Assembly (NCBI GenBank): GCA_023662865.1
Contig: JAMPIK010000008.1
Location: forward strand, 1-64,000
Length of the DNA: 64,000 nucleotides
Direction of reading: 5' to 3'
DNA from: Prevotella sp.
GTDB lineage: Bacteria > Bacteroidota > Bacteroidia > Bacteroidales > Muribaculaceae
Position 1 is the first letter of the stretch. Each line of letters opens with the position of its first letter. Positions 8,057 to 15,743 of this stretch are shown one piece after another. The notes under the pieces are model-generated. The model worked only from the letters and a program-made list of their open reading frames with translations. It made no database searches and was not told where the DNA came from. The translations under genes were made by a program, and so were the position numbers.

Positions 8057-9268
8057 TTAGACGCCGATTATTCGGGCGTGGGCTTCGGGGTAGCGGAGGG
8101 TCAGGCAGCTGGCTTCGGTCATTACGAGGGCTTCGCAGTTTCGCTGGCCGCTTCCTCGGAGGTCGAGGGTTTCGGCGTTGAATGGTATGAAGACGTGTTT
8201 CTGAATGTATTCGGGGTCGATGATTATGCCGTTGCCGGGCATTCCCATGAGGTCGAAGATGTCGGAGTAGACTACGAAGAGTTTGCCGAATTTGCTTTGG
8301 AGCTCGGAGAAGTCTATTCCCCAGGCTGTTACCTGATCTCTTGCGGTGATTACGTGGGTGTGTTCAATTTTGTTGAGCGCGGAGATGAGGTTGCTGCCGG
8401 CCATAAGCACTTTTCGTCTGGAGCCGGAGTTTTCGGCAAAAGTGGAGCGGAGCATATCAATAAGGGCAGAAGAATCGAATTCGTTGAGGTCAACGAGTAT
8501 TTCACGACCCGCTTGTTTCCAGATACCGCCGGTCATAGTTACCGTTTCGCCCTTGATGGGGTCGTAGATTTTGCTTTTGATACCGAAGAGGAACTGCTTC
8601 TCCATGCCGAGGCGCATATCGTAGACCGCCGCTTCTTGCTGGTCGTTGAAATCCCAGCCGATTTCTTTGTGAGAGAGCTTCATGACGACGCTCTGCTCGA
8701 TTTGCATTTTGAAAATTTGGCAGAAGTTTGTGCTCTTTGTGGGGAGAGCGGCGAATTGCGGGGTCTGCACATCGAGCTGTGTTGCAGCGCGTCCCATACG
8801 GATTATTTGTGTGCCCGGGGTGAGCACTTCTTCTGCGTTTGTGCCTACGATGAGAGTTCCGTCGGCGCGTTTCTCCATGATGTAGAAGAGATTTTCGCCG
8901 GGCATATCAAGCGAAGTGAACGTGTCGGAAGTTTCGAAGCGAGAAGGGTGTTGTACTGACATCGAGTAGACTTTACATTGAGCGCCTTCAACATCGCGGG
9001 CTTCGCTGAATGTAACGATTTCATCGCGATCAGCGCGAGTGTCTACGGAGTAATAGTCCACCTCCATAGAGTCAACGGGGCGCGTGTTTCCCATGCGAGA
9101 GATTTGGTCGAGAGGGGTTGCCATGGGTCTTACTTTGACGATAGCTTGGTCGATTGCGTTAACGAGGAGAGAGGGAGTTGCCTCGGCAGCGTTTTCGGTA
9201 GTGAGGGGAGTGCCTGAGATGTGGTTTCCGCCGTTCAGGCCGTCGACGATGTTGTTGTTTGTTTCCAT
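8057..9268 (-). CDS. Phage major capsid protein, SU10-like (DUF5309) type
   Basis: A 403-residue capsid-like protein. The N-terminal arm is flexible (METNNN, then LLVNAIDQAIVKVRPMATPLDQISR). It is followed by strand-rich segments including VDYYSVDTRADRDEIVTFSEA, a central helix EIGWDFNDQQEAAVYDMRLGMEKQFLFG, and GGIWKQAGREILVDLNEF. This order is typical of the HK97-fold DUF5309/SU10 major capsid family: E-loop, spine helix, then A domain with LMAGSNLISALNKIE. The C-terminus EALVMTEASCLTLRYPEAHARIIG ends in a P-domain-like strand. Usual length for this family is about 300-400 residues, so it appears complete. It is the first gene of the minus-strand cassette and has a host-type -7 box at 9297-9304. 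Some Bacteroidales phages carry similar proteins, so origin from a podovirus-like phage is likely. Confidence 0.75.
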   Translation of the reverse strand: METNNNIVDGLNGGNHISGTPLTTENAAEATPSLLVNAIDQAIVKVRPMATPLDQISRMGNTRPVDSMEVDYYSVDTRADRDEIVTFSEARDVEGAQCKVYSMSVQHPSRFETSDTFTSLDMPGENLFYIMEKRADGTLIVGTNAEEVLTPGTQIIRMGRAATQLDVQTPQFAALPTKSTNFCQIFKMQIEQSVVMKLSHKEIGWDFNDQQEAAVYDMRLGMEKQFLFGIKSKIYDPIKGETVTMTGGIWKQAGREILVDLNEFDSSALIDMLRSTFAENSGSRRKVLMAGSNLISALNKIEHTHVITARDQVTAWGIDFSELQSKFGKLFVVYSDIFDLMGMPGNGIIIDPEYIQKHVFIPFNAETLDLRGSGQRNCEALVMTEASCLTLRYPEAHARIIGV

Positions 9269-9296
9269 TATAATAATTGTTTGTTTGTTTGTATTG

Positions 9297-9304
9297 CAAA
9301 TATA
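9297..9304 (-). promoter_or_regulatory. -7 box of the capsid cassette
   Basis: On the minus strand the bases read TATATTTG, 28 nt before the capsid ATG at 9268, and a short (TTTG)n-type tract lies between them. No clear -33 element is seen at the usual distance, so strength is uncertain. Confidence 0.4.
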
Positions 9305-9433
9305 ATACTTGAATATGCTTGGTTGGTGGAGGAAATGATTATTTATTTGTAATAGTTTGGTTGATAGGTGGTTTCCGGTTTTGTTTTAACATATATTAAC
9401 ATCGTTGACGGGCGTTGCAGACCTTGAAATGAC

Positions 9434-9463
9434 AGTAGGGGCGCGATATATCGCGCCCCTACT
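9434..9463. repeat. Perfect 30-bp extragenic palindrome (REP-like)
   Basis: All 30 bases form a perfect palindrome centred at 9448/9449, with arms AGTAGGGGCGCGATA. It lies between the capsid gene and the second endonuclease gene. Related units occur at 8003, 16278 and 17624, all in non-coding DNA. Confidence 0.8.
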
Positions 9464-9492
9464 GAGGGGGGGTACACAACTTTGGTGGGTGG

Positions 9493-11184
9493 TTAGCGGA
9501 CGAGGACGGTGACGGGGCGTTGGCTTTGGTCGGTGGTCAGGAAGTAGACTCCGGGGGGGAGGAGGAGTTGGGTTTCACCGGCGATGGAGGGTTGATGATG
9601 GACGCATACTCCGGCGGTGTTTACAATGCGCAGGTTGGTTTGCTCGGAGTGCAGAAGTATGCGCAAGCCTCCCGGGATATATGCCGCGAGCAGGGGCTCG
9701 TTCATCTCTACTCCGGCCAATGCACCGGCAGCTACCATTATCATATTGCTTTCGGGGCTTTCGTAGCCGAGTCGCACGCTCTGCACGGTGTAGCTCTCCG
9801 CCACATCGCTCTGTCGCTCGTCTATCTCAAGACGGTTTTCTTCGGCTGCGAGGCGTGTGGTTACGGCACCGGAGCTGAGATAGCGTGTGCGATTCACCAT
9901 GTAATAGTCCACCACTTCGCCGTCGGGTGGGAGATTCCAGTTGGCTATATAGCCTGTTGCGGAAATGTCGGTTGCCGGCAGGGCTTCAAGAGCGGTAAGT
10001 GTGGGTGTGGGGAATGCTTCGCCGTGTATGCTGACGTTGAAGTTGGTGCCGTCGGGGAAGCCGCCGTCGTAGAGTGTGATTGCGGCGGTATGGTTGCCCA
10101 CGCTTGTGGGGGTGTAGCGTAGGGAGAGTTTGTAACCGGTATCAGAATTGATTGAGGAGGCCGGGATCTGATTGTTACTGATTCCTTGGATTGAGAACAT
10201 CCGGCGGTCAGTGCCGGTAACGCGCACTGACAGGGCGGAGGTCAGGTTAACGCCGTTTATGAGCAAGTCTACTGTCTGACTTTTGCCGACGGCCACCTGA
10301 CCGAAGTCGAGCGAGCTGCCGTCAATGGGTGCGAACAGTTCCGGATCGCCGGTGATTGGGGGGGTCACGGAGCCTTGCTGGTCCTTGATGTAGAACGTTT
10401 CGTTGGTGCGAGTTCCCCAAATGTATTCGGCAAGTTCGGGAAAGTCAATAAATGGGTTTCGGTTGCCTTGAATTTGGTATACGGCCTCGTTGCGGTCAAT
10501 CTCCTTTTGGCTCACCGGGTCGCGGCGCGCCCAGTCGAGAAGCAGCTCGTATGCCCAGGGTTTGAGGGTTGGATATGTGCCGTTTTGCACCATATATGTG
10601 TACTTCCATGTGTAATCCTGATAGCAGGTGGCTATATAGAAGTACGTGCGCGCGAAGTCGCCTTTGTACTCATCTGCCGGCTCGAATACCTGCCCGGCAC
10701 CGCCGCCTTGACCGGCGTAAGCATAGCCTACGGTAGTCACACCATTGTTGAAAGTGGAGCGCTGCACCTCGCCGAGAGGATAGTTGCTTTTTGCCATGTT
10801 GGCTTCTGACTCGCTGGGGTACAGATGGTTAAGGTCTGTATACGCTTCGTTTTGCGCACCGCCCCACCATGATTTGGGGAACGAGTGTTCGCGGTTCATA
10901 CCACTCCAACCGTTGCGCACAAGGAAAATCATGTCGGAGTACATTTCCCACCAACGTTGCTGTCCGTTGTACAATTCGGGATATACATCGGTCTTAGGAA
11001 ATTGCTGCGGGAACAAAGAGTTGTAAGTCACAACCGTATGAGGGCGTATTACCTCAAAGGCGGCTGTTTTCAGTTCTTCCTTTTTCTTGCCGTCCATGCG
11101 GAGATAGTAAGAAGCCGGGGGAGCTGCCTGAATGAGCAGCAGTGTGCCGCTCAATGCTAAAATTAAGGAGAATATGCGTTTCAT
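9493..11184 (-). CDS. Secreted endonuclease I family nuclease with T9SS sorting domain (paralogue 2)
   Basis: A 563-residue exported protein with signal peptide MKRIFSLILALSGTLLLIQA. The EndA/NucM-type domain spans roughly residues 30-260. Its catalytic beta-beta-alpha/metal segment MNREHSFPKSWWGG (96-109) holds the expected His, and the conserved RNPFIDFPELAEYIWG supplies the metal-binding Asn. An Ig-like segment around 280-395 (LDFGQVAVGKSQTVDL) and an FN3-like segment follow. The C-terminus (RIVNTAGVCVHHQP to GVYFLTT and VTVLVR) matches the type A T9SS sorting domain, so the enzyme is probably displayed or released extracellularly to degrade DNA or RNA. It starts 4 nt after its upstream paralogue's stop, so the pair forms an operon. 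Confidence 0.85.
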   Translation of the reverse strand: MKRIFSLILALSGTLLLIQAAPPASYYLRMDGKKKEELKTAAFEVIRPHTVVTYNSLFPQQFPKTDVYPELYNGQQRWWEMYSDMIFLVRNGWSGMNREHSFPKSWWGGAQNEAYTDLNHLYPSESEANMAKSNYPLGEVQRSTFNNGVTTVGYAYAGQGGGAGQVFEPADEYKGDFARTYFYIATCYQDYTWKYTYMVQNGTYPTLKPWAYELLLDWARRDPVSQKEIDRNEAVYQIQGNRNPFIDFPELAEYIWGTRTNETFYIKDQQGSVTPPITGDPELFAPIDGSSLDFGQVAVGKSQTVDLLINGVNLTSALSVRVTGTDRRMFSIQGISNNQIPASSINSDTGYKLSLRYTPTSVGNHTAAITLYDGGFPDGTNFNVSIHGEAFPTPTLTALEALPATDISATGYIANWNLPPDGEVVDYYMVNRTRYLSSGAVTTRLAAEENRLEIDERQSDVAESYTVQSVRLGYESPESNMIMVAAGALAGVEMNEPLLAAYIPGGLRILLHSEQTNLRIVNTAGVCVHHQPSIAGETQLLLPPGVYFLTTDQSQRPVTVLVR

Positions 11185-11188
11185 AGTA

Positions 11189-12865
11189 TTACTTGATTAT
11201 AACGGTTTTGGTTGTTGTATTGCCGATGCGAACCATGTACACACCCGGAGCATCGGGGCGAGAGGGGAGCTCAATGCCGGAAGCATCGAAGTAGCGCGGT
11301 GTGCCCTGCTCGATATTGATTGAAGAGAGAGCGGCCGAGGCGTTGACAATCACCTCATTGCCGGCCGGACTTTCGGTGTCTCCCAAAGTAGCGGTAACGC
11401 TAAGCACCTCCTTCTTGGAGGGGTCGCGGTCGTCAATTCTCAAAGAAGTTTTCTCGCCGTCTACCTCGTATGTAAGTATTTCGGGGGTATCGTCTTCATC
11501 ATAAATTTTGCGTGTCACGGTGTAGAAATCCGGTTCAAGGGCAGAGGGAAGCCAATGCAGAGTGTAGCCGGACTCTTCCTCATCTTCTACGGGGAGAGTG
11601 GTTATGGCAGTAAGTTCCACTGAAGCAACGCATTGCCCTTGCAGATTGGCCGTAACCGGGGCTGCGAGGTCTTGACATGTAATAGTAATGGTAGCCTCAT
11701 CGTTAGCATCCTGCGGAGTGGCGGTTAGGGGTTTGTATTCCACTTTGAGGGTATAACCCTCTGTGGAGGCCACATCTGCGGCGTTTATACTGATTGCTTG
11801 CAGGGAGAGTGTACCCACTTTAAATGAATACAAAGCAGCGGCGTCACCACCGATACGGGCAGTGAGGTTATGGGTAAAGCCGGAGCCTACAACGGGGATT
11901 TCCATCAGCACGGACTCTCCGGGGTTGGTGGTGGAGAACGTGTACCAGTCACCGTTAATCGGAGCTGTGAGCTTTGCATCGGTCACGGGTTCGGGATTGG
12001 GGTCGGGATCCGGGTCCGGGTCAACTATCGTGCCGCCTCCACCGGAGGAAGACCAAGCTTCGCCCATTTTGTCGCCCCAAATGTACTCGGCCATTTCCGG
12101 GTGGTCGATAAAGGGGTTGCGGTTGTGCTGATGCTTATATACGGCCTCGTTGCGGTCAAGCTCCTTTTGACTCACCGGGTCATTGCGGTGCCAGCGCAGC
12201 AGCATATCAATAGCCCAAGGCTGCAAGGTGGGATATGTTCCCTGAGCAGCTGTGTACAAACCGTTTTCCTTCCATGTCAAGTCTTGATAACAGGTCACCA
12301 TATAAAAATATGTACGCGCGAGGTCTCCCTTGAACTCATCGTCCGGCTCGAAGACATGATTGCTCCCGCCTCCTTGACCGCTCACGGGCGAGCCATGCTT
12401 GAAGCGAGGGTTGGGGCATTTGTTGCTTATGCTTTGTTCGGAAGCCACTTCGCCGTATGGCCAATTGCTGCGTGTGGAGTTGGCCACGGAGTTTGTCGGC
12501 ATAAGGTGCATCACATCGCAATAGGCGTTGTTCTTGTTTCCTCCCCACCATGATTTCGGGAATGTGTGTTCCTTGTTCATGGTATTGTTGTCAGGTGCAC
12601 CGGAACCGACTTTTACCTGATTGGTAGTGTAAATATCCCACCAATAACCATCGGGGTGTACATCGGAGTCGAAAAACACTCCCCATGTCTGGTTGTTACC
12701 GTTGCCATACGATATTTTGGTATGGTTCTTCACAATAGTGTAGAGCTGATTTTTGAGCGCGGCCTTTGTTTTACCCTCACAGTCAGCGTAGTATCCGTCA
12801 GGTATCTCGGCGTAGGAAAGCATCGGGCACAATGCCGCGGCAATCAATAGTATTTTTGATTTCAT
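11189..12865 (-). CDS. Secreted endonuclease I family nuclease with T9SS sorting domain (paralogue 1)
   Basis: A 558-residue exported nuclease starting at MKSKILLIAAALCPMLSYA; an in-frame ATG 63 nt upstream would destroy the signal peptide. The endonuclease I core (about 25-265) carries MNKEHTFPKSWWGG (96-109, catalytic His at 100), HLMPTNSVANSTRSNWPYGEV, GQGGGSNHVFEP and RNPFIDHPEMAEYIWG. A DPDPDPDPNPEP linker near 280 joins an Ig-like domain and an FN3-like segment. The C-terminus GVYMVRIGNTTTKTVIIK is a T9SS sorting tail. It is first in a two-gene operon; a -7 box TAACTTTG lies at 12933-12940 on the minus strand. The two paralogues share domain order but differ strongly in linkers, so the duplication is old. 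Confidence 0.87.
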   Translation of the reverse strand: MKSKILLIAAALCPMLSYAEIPDGYYADCEGKTKAALKNQLYTIVKNHTKISYGNGNNQTWGVFFDSDVHPDGYWWDIYTTNQVKVGSGAPDNNTMNKEHTFPKSWWGGNKNNAYCDVMHLMPTNSVANSTRSNWPYGEVASEQSISNKCPNPRFKHGSPVSGQGGGSNHVFEPDDEFKGDLARTYFYMVTCYQDLTWKENGLYTAAQGTYPTLQPWAIDMLLRWHRNDPVSQKELDRNEAVYKHQHNRNPFIDHPEMAEYIWGDKMGEAWSSSGGGGTIVDPDPDPDPNPEPVTDAKLTAPINGDWYTFSTTNPGESVLMEIPVVGSGFTHNLTARIGGDAAALYSFKVGTLSLQAISINAADVASTEGYTLKVEYKPLTATPQDANDEATITITCQDLAAPVTANLQGQCVASVELTAITTLPVEDEEESGYTLHWLPSALEPDFYTVTRKIYDEDDTPEILTYEVDGEKTSLRIDDRDPSKKEVLSVTATLGDTESPAGNEVIVNASAALSSINIEQGTPRYFDASGIELPSRPDAPGVYMVRIGNTTTKTVIIK

Positions 12866-12932
12866 GTTTATAAATCGGAGTTTGTTGTTATTTGTTGAGG
12901 TTGCGAAGGCGCAAAACCGTCTCTGCAACTTG

Positions 12933-12940
12933 CAAAGTTA
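12933..12940 (-). promoter_or_regulatory. -7 box of the endonuclease operon
   Basis: TAACTTTG on the minus strand, about 67 nt before the chosen ATG at 12865. It falls in the intergenic gap between the DUF805 gene and the nuclease genes. Confidence 0.5.
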
Positions 12941-12972
12941 CAAAAAATTCCGAAATCAGCCGAAATCAATTT

Positions 12973-13422
12973 TCAATATTTGGCACCTGTATTTGGCACC
13001 GGGCCATATTGATTTTCGGCCGGCACACTTGGCTTGCACAGGGCCACAAGGATAATAATCCACCCGATGAGAGGGAGAAGAGTCCAAAGCCACCACCAGC
13101 CGCTGTGTCCGGCATCGTGCATACGCCGCCAGAACAAGCCCAGGCCGGGCAGCAGTGTGACAAGGCTCCATATGTAACTGATTGTAGAGTAGGTGCCACC
13201 ATACTCGACATTTACATCACCGCCGCGACTCATGGCCACATCCCATGCGTGTGCCAACACATGCGTGCCGCCGCAAATAAAGAATATGACGCAGCTTGCA
13301 ATGACATTAAACAGATAGAACCACCAGTACTCGGAGCGCGAGGCGCGTCCGGTAAACTTGCAGTACTGAGAGAACGCCCTCTTTACGGCATCTCCAAACG
13401 AAACTTGGTATTGATTCATCAT
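12973..13422 (-). CDS. DUF805 inner-membrane protein
   Basis: A 149-residue DUF805 protein. The family opening is clear: SFGDAVKRAFSQYCKFTGRASRSEYWWFYLF near residues 8-38. Hydrophobic segments follow at about 35-57 (FNVIASCVIFFICGG), 80-97 (ISYIWSLVTLLPGLGL) and 110-128 (WWWLWTLLPLIGWIIILVAL), with the conserved RRMHDAGHSGWW between the last two. The extra loop with DVAMSRGGDVNVEYGG lies between the first and second segments. Function of the family is unknown. Two adjacent ATG codons (13422 and 13419) are equally plausible. It stands alone, 108 nt upstream of the nuclease operon. Confidence 0.88.
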   Translation of the reverse strand: MMNQYQVSFGDAVKRAFSQYCKFTGRASRSEYWWFYLFNVIASCVIFFICGGTHVLAHAWDVAMSRGGDVNVEYGGTYSTISYIWSLVTLLPGLGLFWRRMHDAGHSGWWWLWTLLPLIGWIIILVALCKPSVPAENQYGPVPNTGAKY

Positions 13423-13570
13423 AGCATTAAGGTATTAAGATTTTTCTGTTAAAACGCGCTGCCGCTCGTTTTGGTTCATCTCATAAAATTTTGTGGTTCA
13501 GGTGCCTAATTGTAAACAAACTCTAATTCAGCTGCGGCGATAAACTTTCGGGGCTTTGAAGCGTATTAAT

Positions 13571-13591
13571 AATTGGCACAAGTTGCCAATT
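13571..13591. promoter_or_regulatory. Inverted repeat upstream of the esterase lipoprotein gene
   Basis: AATTGGCA, a 5-nt spacer CAAGT and TGCCAATT lie 16 nt before the ATG at 13607. Symmetry and position suit an operator or a leader hairpin; no cognate regulator is nearby. Confidence 0.4.
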
Positions 13592-13606
13592 AACGTAAAA
13601 TAAGGA

Positions 13607-14617
13607 ATGAAAATTAACAGATTAATTTGCGCGATTGCGGCTATTGGCGTAATCCTTGGCGGCACACTGACCGCCTCCTCTTGCACCGGCAAGAATCAGA
13701 GTTCGGAACAGAAAAAAGAGATGACGGGCAAAGACCCGGGCGGGCCTCAGCTTGGCAAACCCGCCGTAGGCGGATCTGTCATTGACAAATCAGGCGATTC
13801 TACGCTTCAAGCGATGATAAAGGAGGTTGTGCCCCGGTTCAAACAGTTTGAGTACACTGATGCCAAGACCGGCAAGACTATGAAATACAACCTTTTTTCA
13901 CCGAAAGATACAGATGCTTCAAAGAAGTATCCGCTGGTGCTTTTTATTGCTGATGCAAGCACTCCCGGCGATGATGTTACAAAGCCTTTGACACAAGGTT
14001 ATGGCGCATTGGTATGGGCAACGGCAGAATCACAGGTTAAGAACCCCTGCTATGTGCTTGTACCGCAGTTCTCCGGCGTCGCCGTCAACGATGCTTATGA
14101 GAAGACAGATGAGGTGGATATAGTAATACGTATGCTCAACAGTCTTGTCGCGGAGAAGAATATTGACAGTAACCGACTTTACGCTACCGGTCAGTCAATG
14201 GGCGGAATGATTTCCATGTACTACAATGTTGCCTATCCCGATGAGTTTGCCGCTTCGATTTTTGTTGACTGTCATTGGGACAATGCGACCTTTGATTCAC
14301 TCGTAAAGCACAGGTTCGTGTATTTCATCGCCGGCAATGAAGGGAAAGCCTACAAATGCCTTGAACCACTGGAAGAAGCAGCGCGGAGAGAGGATGTTCA
14401 ATATACATTTGCTGAGTGGAGCGCGAAACTGCCTGAAGCTCGTCAGAGCGAATTGGCCGCTGCCATGCTTGACAAAGGTGCGCCGGTAAACATCTTTGAG
14501 TTTGAACCAAAGACTGTCCTCCCGGCAGACGGCAAAGGGAGCGAACACATGTATTCCTTTGACTATGCTTATAAAGTGACCGCAGTCCGTGATTGGCTTT
14601 TCAAGCAATCAAAGTAA
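13607..14617 (+). CDS. Putative alpha/beta-hydrolase lipoprotein (esterase/peptidase-like)
   Basis: A 336-residue protein with an N-terminal hydrophobic signal and a possible lipobox TASSC (Cys near residue 26; the -3 Ala is less usual than Leu), then a Lys/Gly-rich linker. The catalytic domain resembles the PHB-depolymerase/predicted-peptidase branch of alpha/beta hydrolases. It has KYPLVLFIADAS (first strand and oxyanion region), the nucleophile elbow GQSMGG with Ser197, and a candidate catalytic His314 in SEHMYSF. The acid residue is probably Asp in the IFVDCHWD region or the following loop. It is likely anchored to a membrane and acts on small esters or peptides; substrate is unknown. It stands alone, followed by a repeat and a gene remnant. 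Confidence 0.72.
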   Translation: MKINRLICAIAAIGVILGGTLTASSCTGKNQSSEQKKEMTGKDPGGPQLGKPAVGGSVIDKSGDSTLQAMIKEVVPRFKQFEYTDAKTGKTMKYNLFSPKDTDASKKYPLVLFIADASTPGDDVTKPLTQGYGALVWATAESQVKNPCYVLVPQFSGVAVNDAYEKTDEVDIVIRMLNSLVAEKNIDSNRLYATGQSMGGMISMYYNVAYPDEFAASIFVDCHWDNATFDSLVKHRFVYFIAGNEGKAYKCLEPLEEAARREDVQYTFAEWSAKLPEARQSELAAAMLDKGAPVNIFEFEPKTVLPADGKGSEHMYSFDYAYKVTAVRDWLFKQSK

Positions 14618-14638
14618 TTTTTTATTAAACAAGCTCTT
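14618..14638. repeat. Second copy of an AT-rich 20-mer
   Basis: TTTTATTAAACAAGCTCT and flanking T residues directly follow the esterase stop and match the flank of the repeat at about 7271-7289. A looser relative (TTTTAACAAGCTATT) occurs near 18022-18036. Confidence 0.55.
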
Positions 14639-14921
14639 AGATGTCGGGAGCCCATTGGGCGTACAGGTGAACGTTGGTTGAGATGTTCATGATGTCGCCG
14701 TTGGAGTAGGATTTTCCGTTGCCCGTTTTGCGTGTGTTCCAGCCGGTGAGTTTGAGACCGGTTCGGGAGAATTTGGGAGCGTTCAGGGTACTGTTGTTTG
14801 AGGTAATGAAGTTCCGGGTTCTTGTCTCATCGGCAGCGTTGGGGTTGTTGATATGGAATGTAACAACGTTGTGGGTAACGTTGCCGCCATTGAGAGCCTT
14901 GATTTTAGAGCGGAAAGTTAG
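14637..14921 (-). pseudogene. Remnant of an InlB B-repeat (Listeria-Bacteroides repeat) surface protein
   Basis: On the minus strand 94 codons are open between stops. They translate to VTFHINNPNAADETRTRNF, LNAPKFSRTGLKLTGWNT, KTGNGKSYSNGDIMNIS and NVHLYAQWAPDI. This is one recognisable Listeria-Bacteroides repeat, with its F.RTGY.F.GWNT...G.G..Y..G and LYAQW signatures. No plausible start codon or signal peptide is present: the only ATG is near the end. I therefore call it the 3' end of a lost adhesin-like gene rather than a small gene. It lies next to the 20-mer repeat at 14618-14638, which may mark the deletion or insertion point. Confidence 0.75.
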
Positions 14922-14969
14922 TTATCTTTTTTAATCGGCAAAATTTTTCGGATGTTTTTCAGCAATTTT

Positions 14970-15743
14970 TTAGCAAACCGGAGGCTCGCATTCCTTGAGC
15001 CAGGTTATTTCTTTGAAGGCGTAGCGGCGGAGTTGGGCATCGGGGGTGCGGAGGACCAGATGGCCGAGGGGCTCTACGGCGTAAATGGTTGCGTTGAAGC
15101 GTTGGCCGGTGAGGACATCGTAGAAGGGGTGAGGGGCGCCGTCGGCTCTCCATAGGGTGGACATGTATTCGGAGTGTATGGCGGCGGTGTCGGCTTGCTT
15201 TAGGCGATTGATGTAGGTTTGTAAATTGGAAATCAGTTCGTTGAGGAATGTGTCGCGATTCGTTTGGCGGCCGTTGAGTTGTATTGCGGAGACCGGGTTG
15301 GGTGCATCGGAGAGGAATTCGGTTTGGTTGAGGTTTATGCCGGCACTGAGCACGGAGTGGGCGATGTGTGCTTCTCCTCCCGGGCGAGCCGCTTCCACGG
15401 AGTGAGAGATGAGTATTCCGCAGATTTTGCGGTCGGAGGTGTATATGTCGTTTGGCCATTTCACTTTACATTCCAGAGCGCAGACATCGCGGAGAGTCTT
15501 GACTATTGCCAAACTCATTGCTTCGGAGATTAGGAATTGAGAGCGCACGGGGAAGTCGGTCATTCTCAGGAGCATTGCAAAGAGGAGATTCTTTCCGGCT
15601 TGTGACTCCCATGTGTTGCCACGCTGGCCTCGACCGGCGGTTTGATAGTCAGCCGTTACGACAGTGCCGGAAGCCATGTTGGCGGCGTTTTCGGCTATAT
15701 AGGTGTATGTTGAGGGTAGCGTGTTGAAATGGAGGACGTTCAT
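14970..15743 (-). CDS. birA: Biotin-[acetyl-CoA-carboxylase] ligase, short form
   Basis: A 257-residue biotin protein ligase that activates biotin as biotinyl-AMP and transfers it to the carboxyl-carrier protein. The biotin/ATP loop GRGQRGNTW is at residues 37-45, and the conserved KWPNDIY follows around 90-100. GILISHSVEA and SAGINLNQTEF complete the core, and a small C-terminal domain (TGQRFNATIYAVEPLGHLVLR) ends it. There is no N-terminal helix-turn-helix, so it is a class I ligase without repressor function. The start at 15743 overlaps the tsaE stop as ATGA; the longer in-frame start at 15836 lies inside tsaE. Coupled translation with tsaE is likely. Confidence 0.9.
   Translation of the reverse strand: MNVLHFNTLPSTYTYIAENAANMASGTVVTADYQTAGRGQRGNTWESQAGKNLLFAMLLRMTDFPVRSQFLISEAMSLAIVKTLRDVCALECKVKWPNDIYTSDRKICGILISHSVEAARPGGEAHIAHSVLSAGINLNQTEFLSDAPNPVSAIQLNGRQTNRDTFLNELISNLQTYINRLKQADTAAIHSEYMSTLWRADGAPHPFYDVLTGQRFNATIYAVEPLGHLVLRTPDAQLRRYAFKEITWLKECEPPVC

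Noticed and set aside
7937-8959. Plus-strand open frame of 340 codons opposite the capsid gene
   Set aside because: Antisense to the capsid gene; its composition (Val/Gly/His/Asp-rich) is that of a shadow frame.
2961-9268. Complete inducible prophage
   Set aside because: No integrase, repressor, replication, lysis or fibre genes and no attachment-site repeats were found at the edges, and the terminase is truncated.
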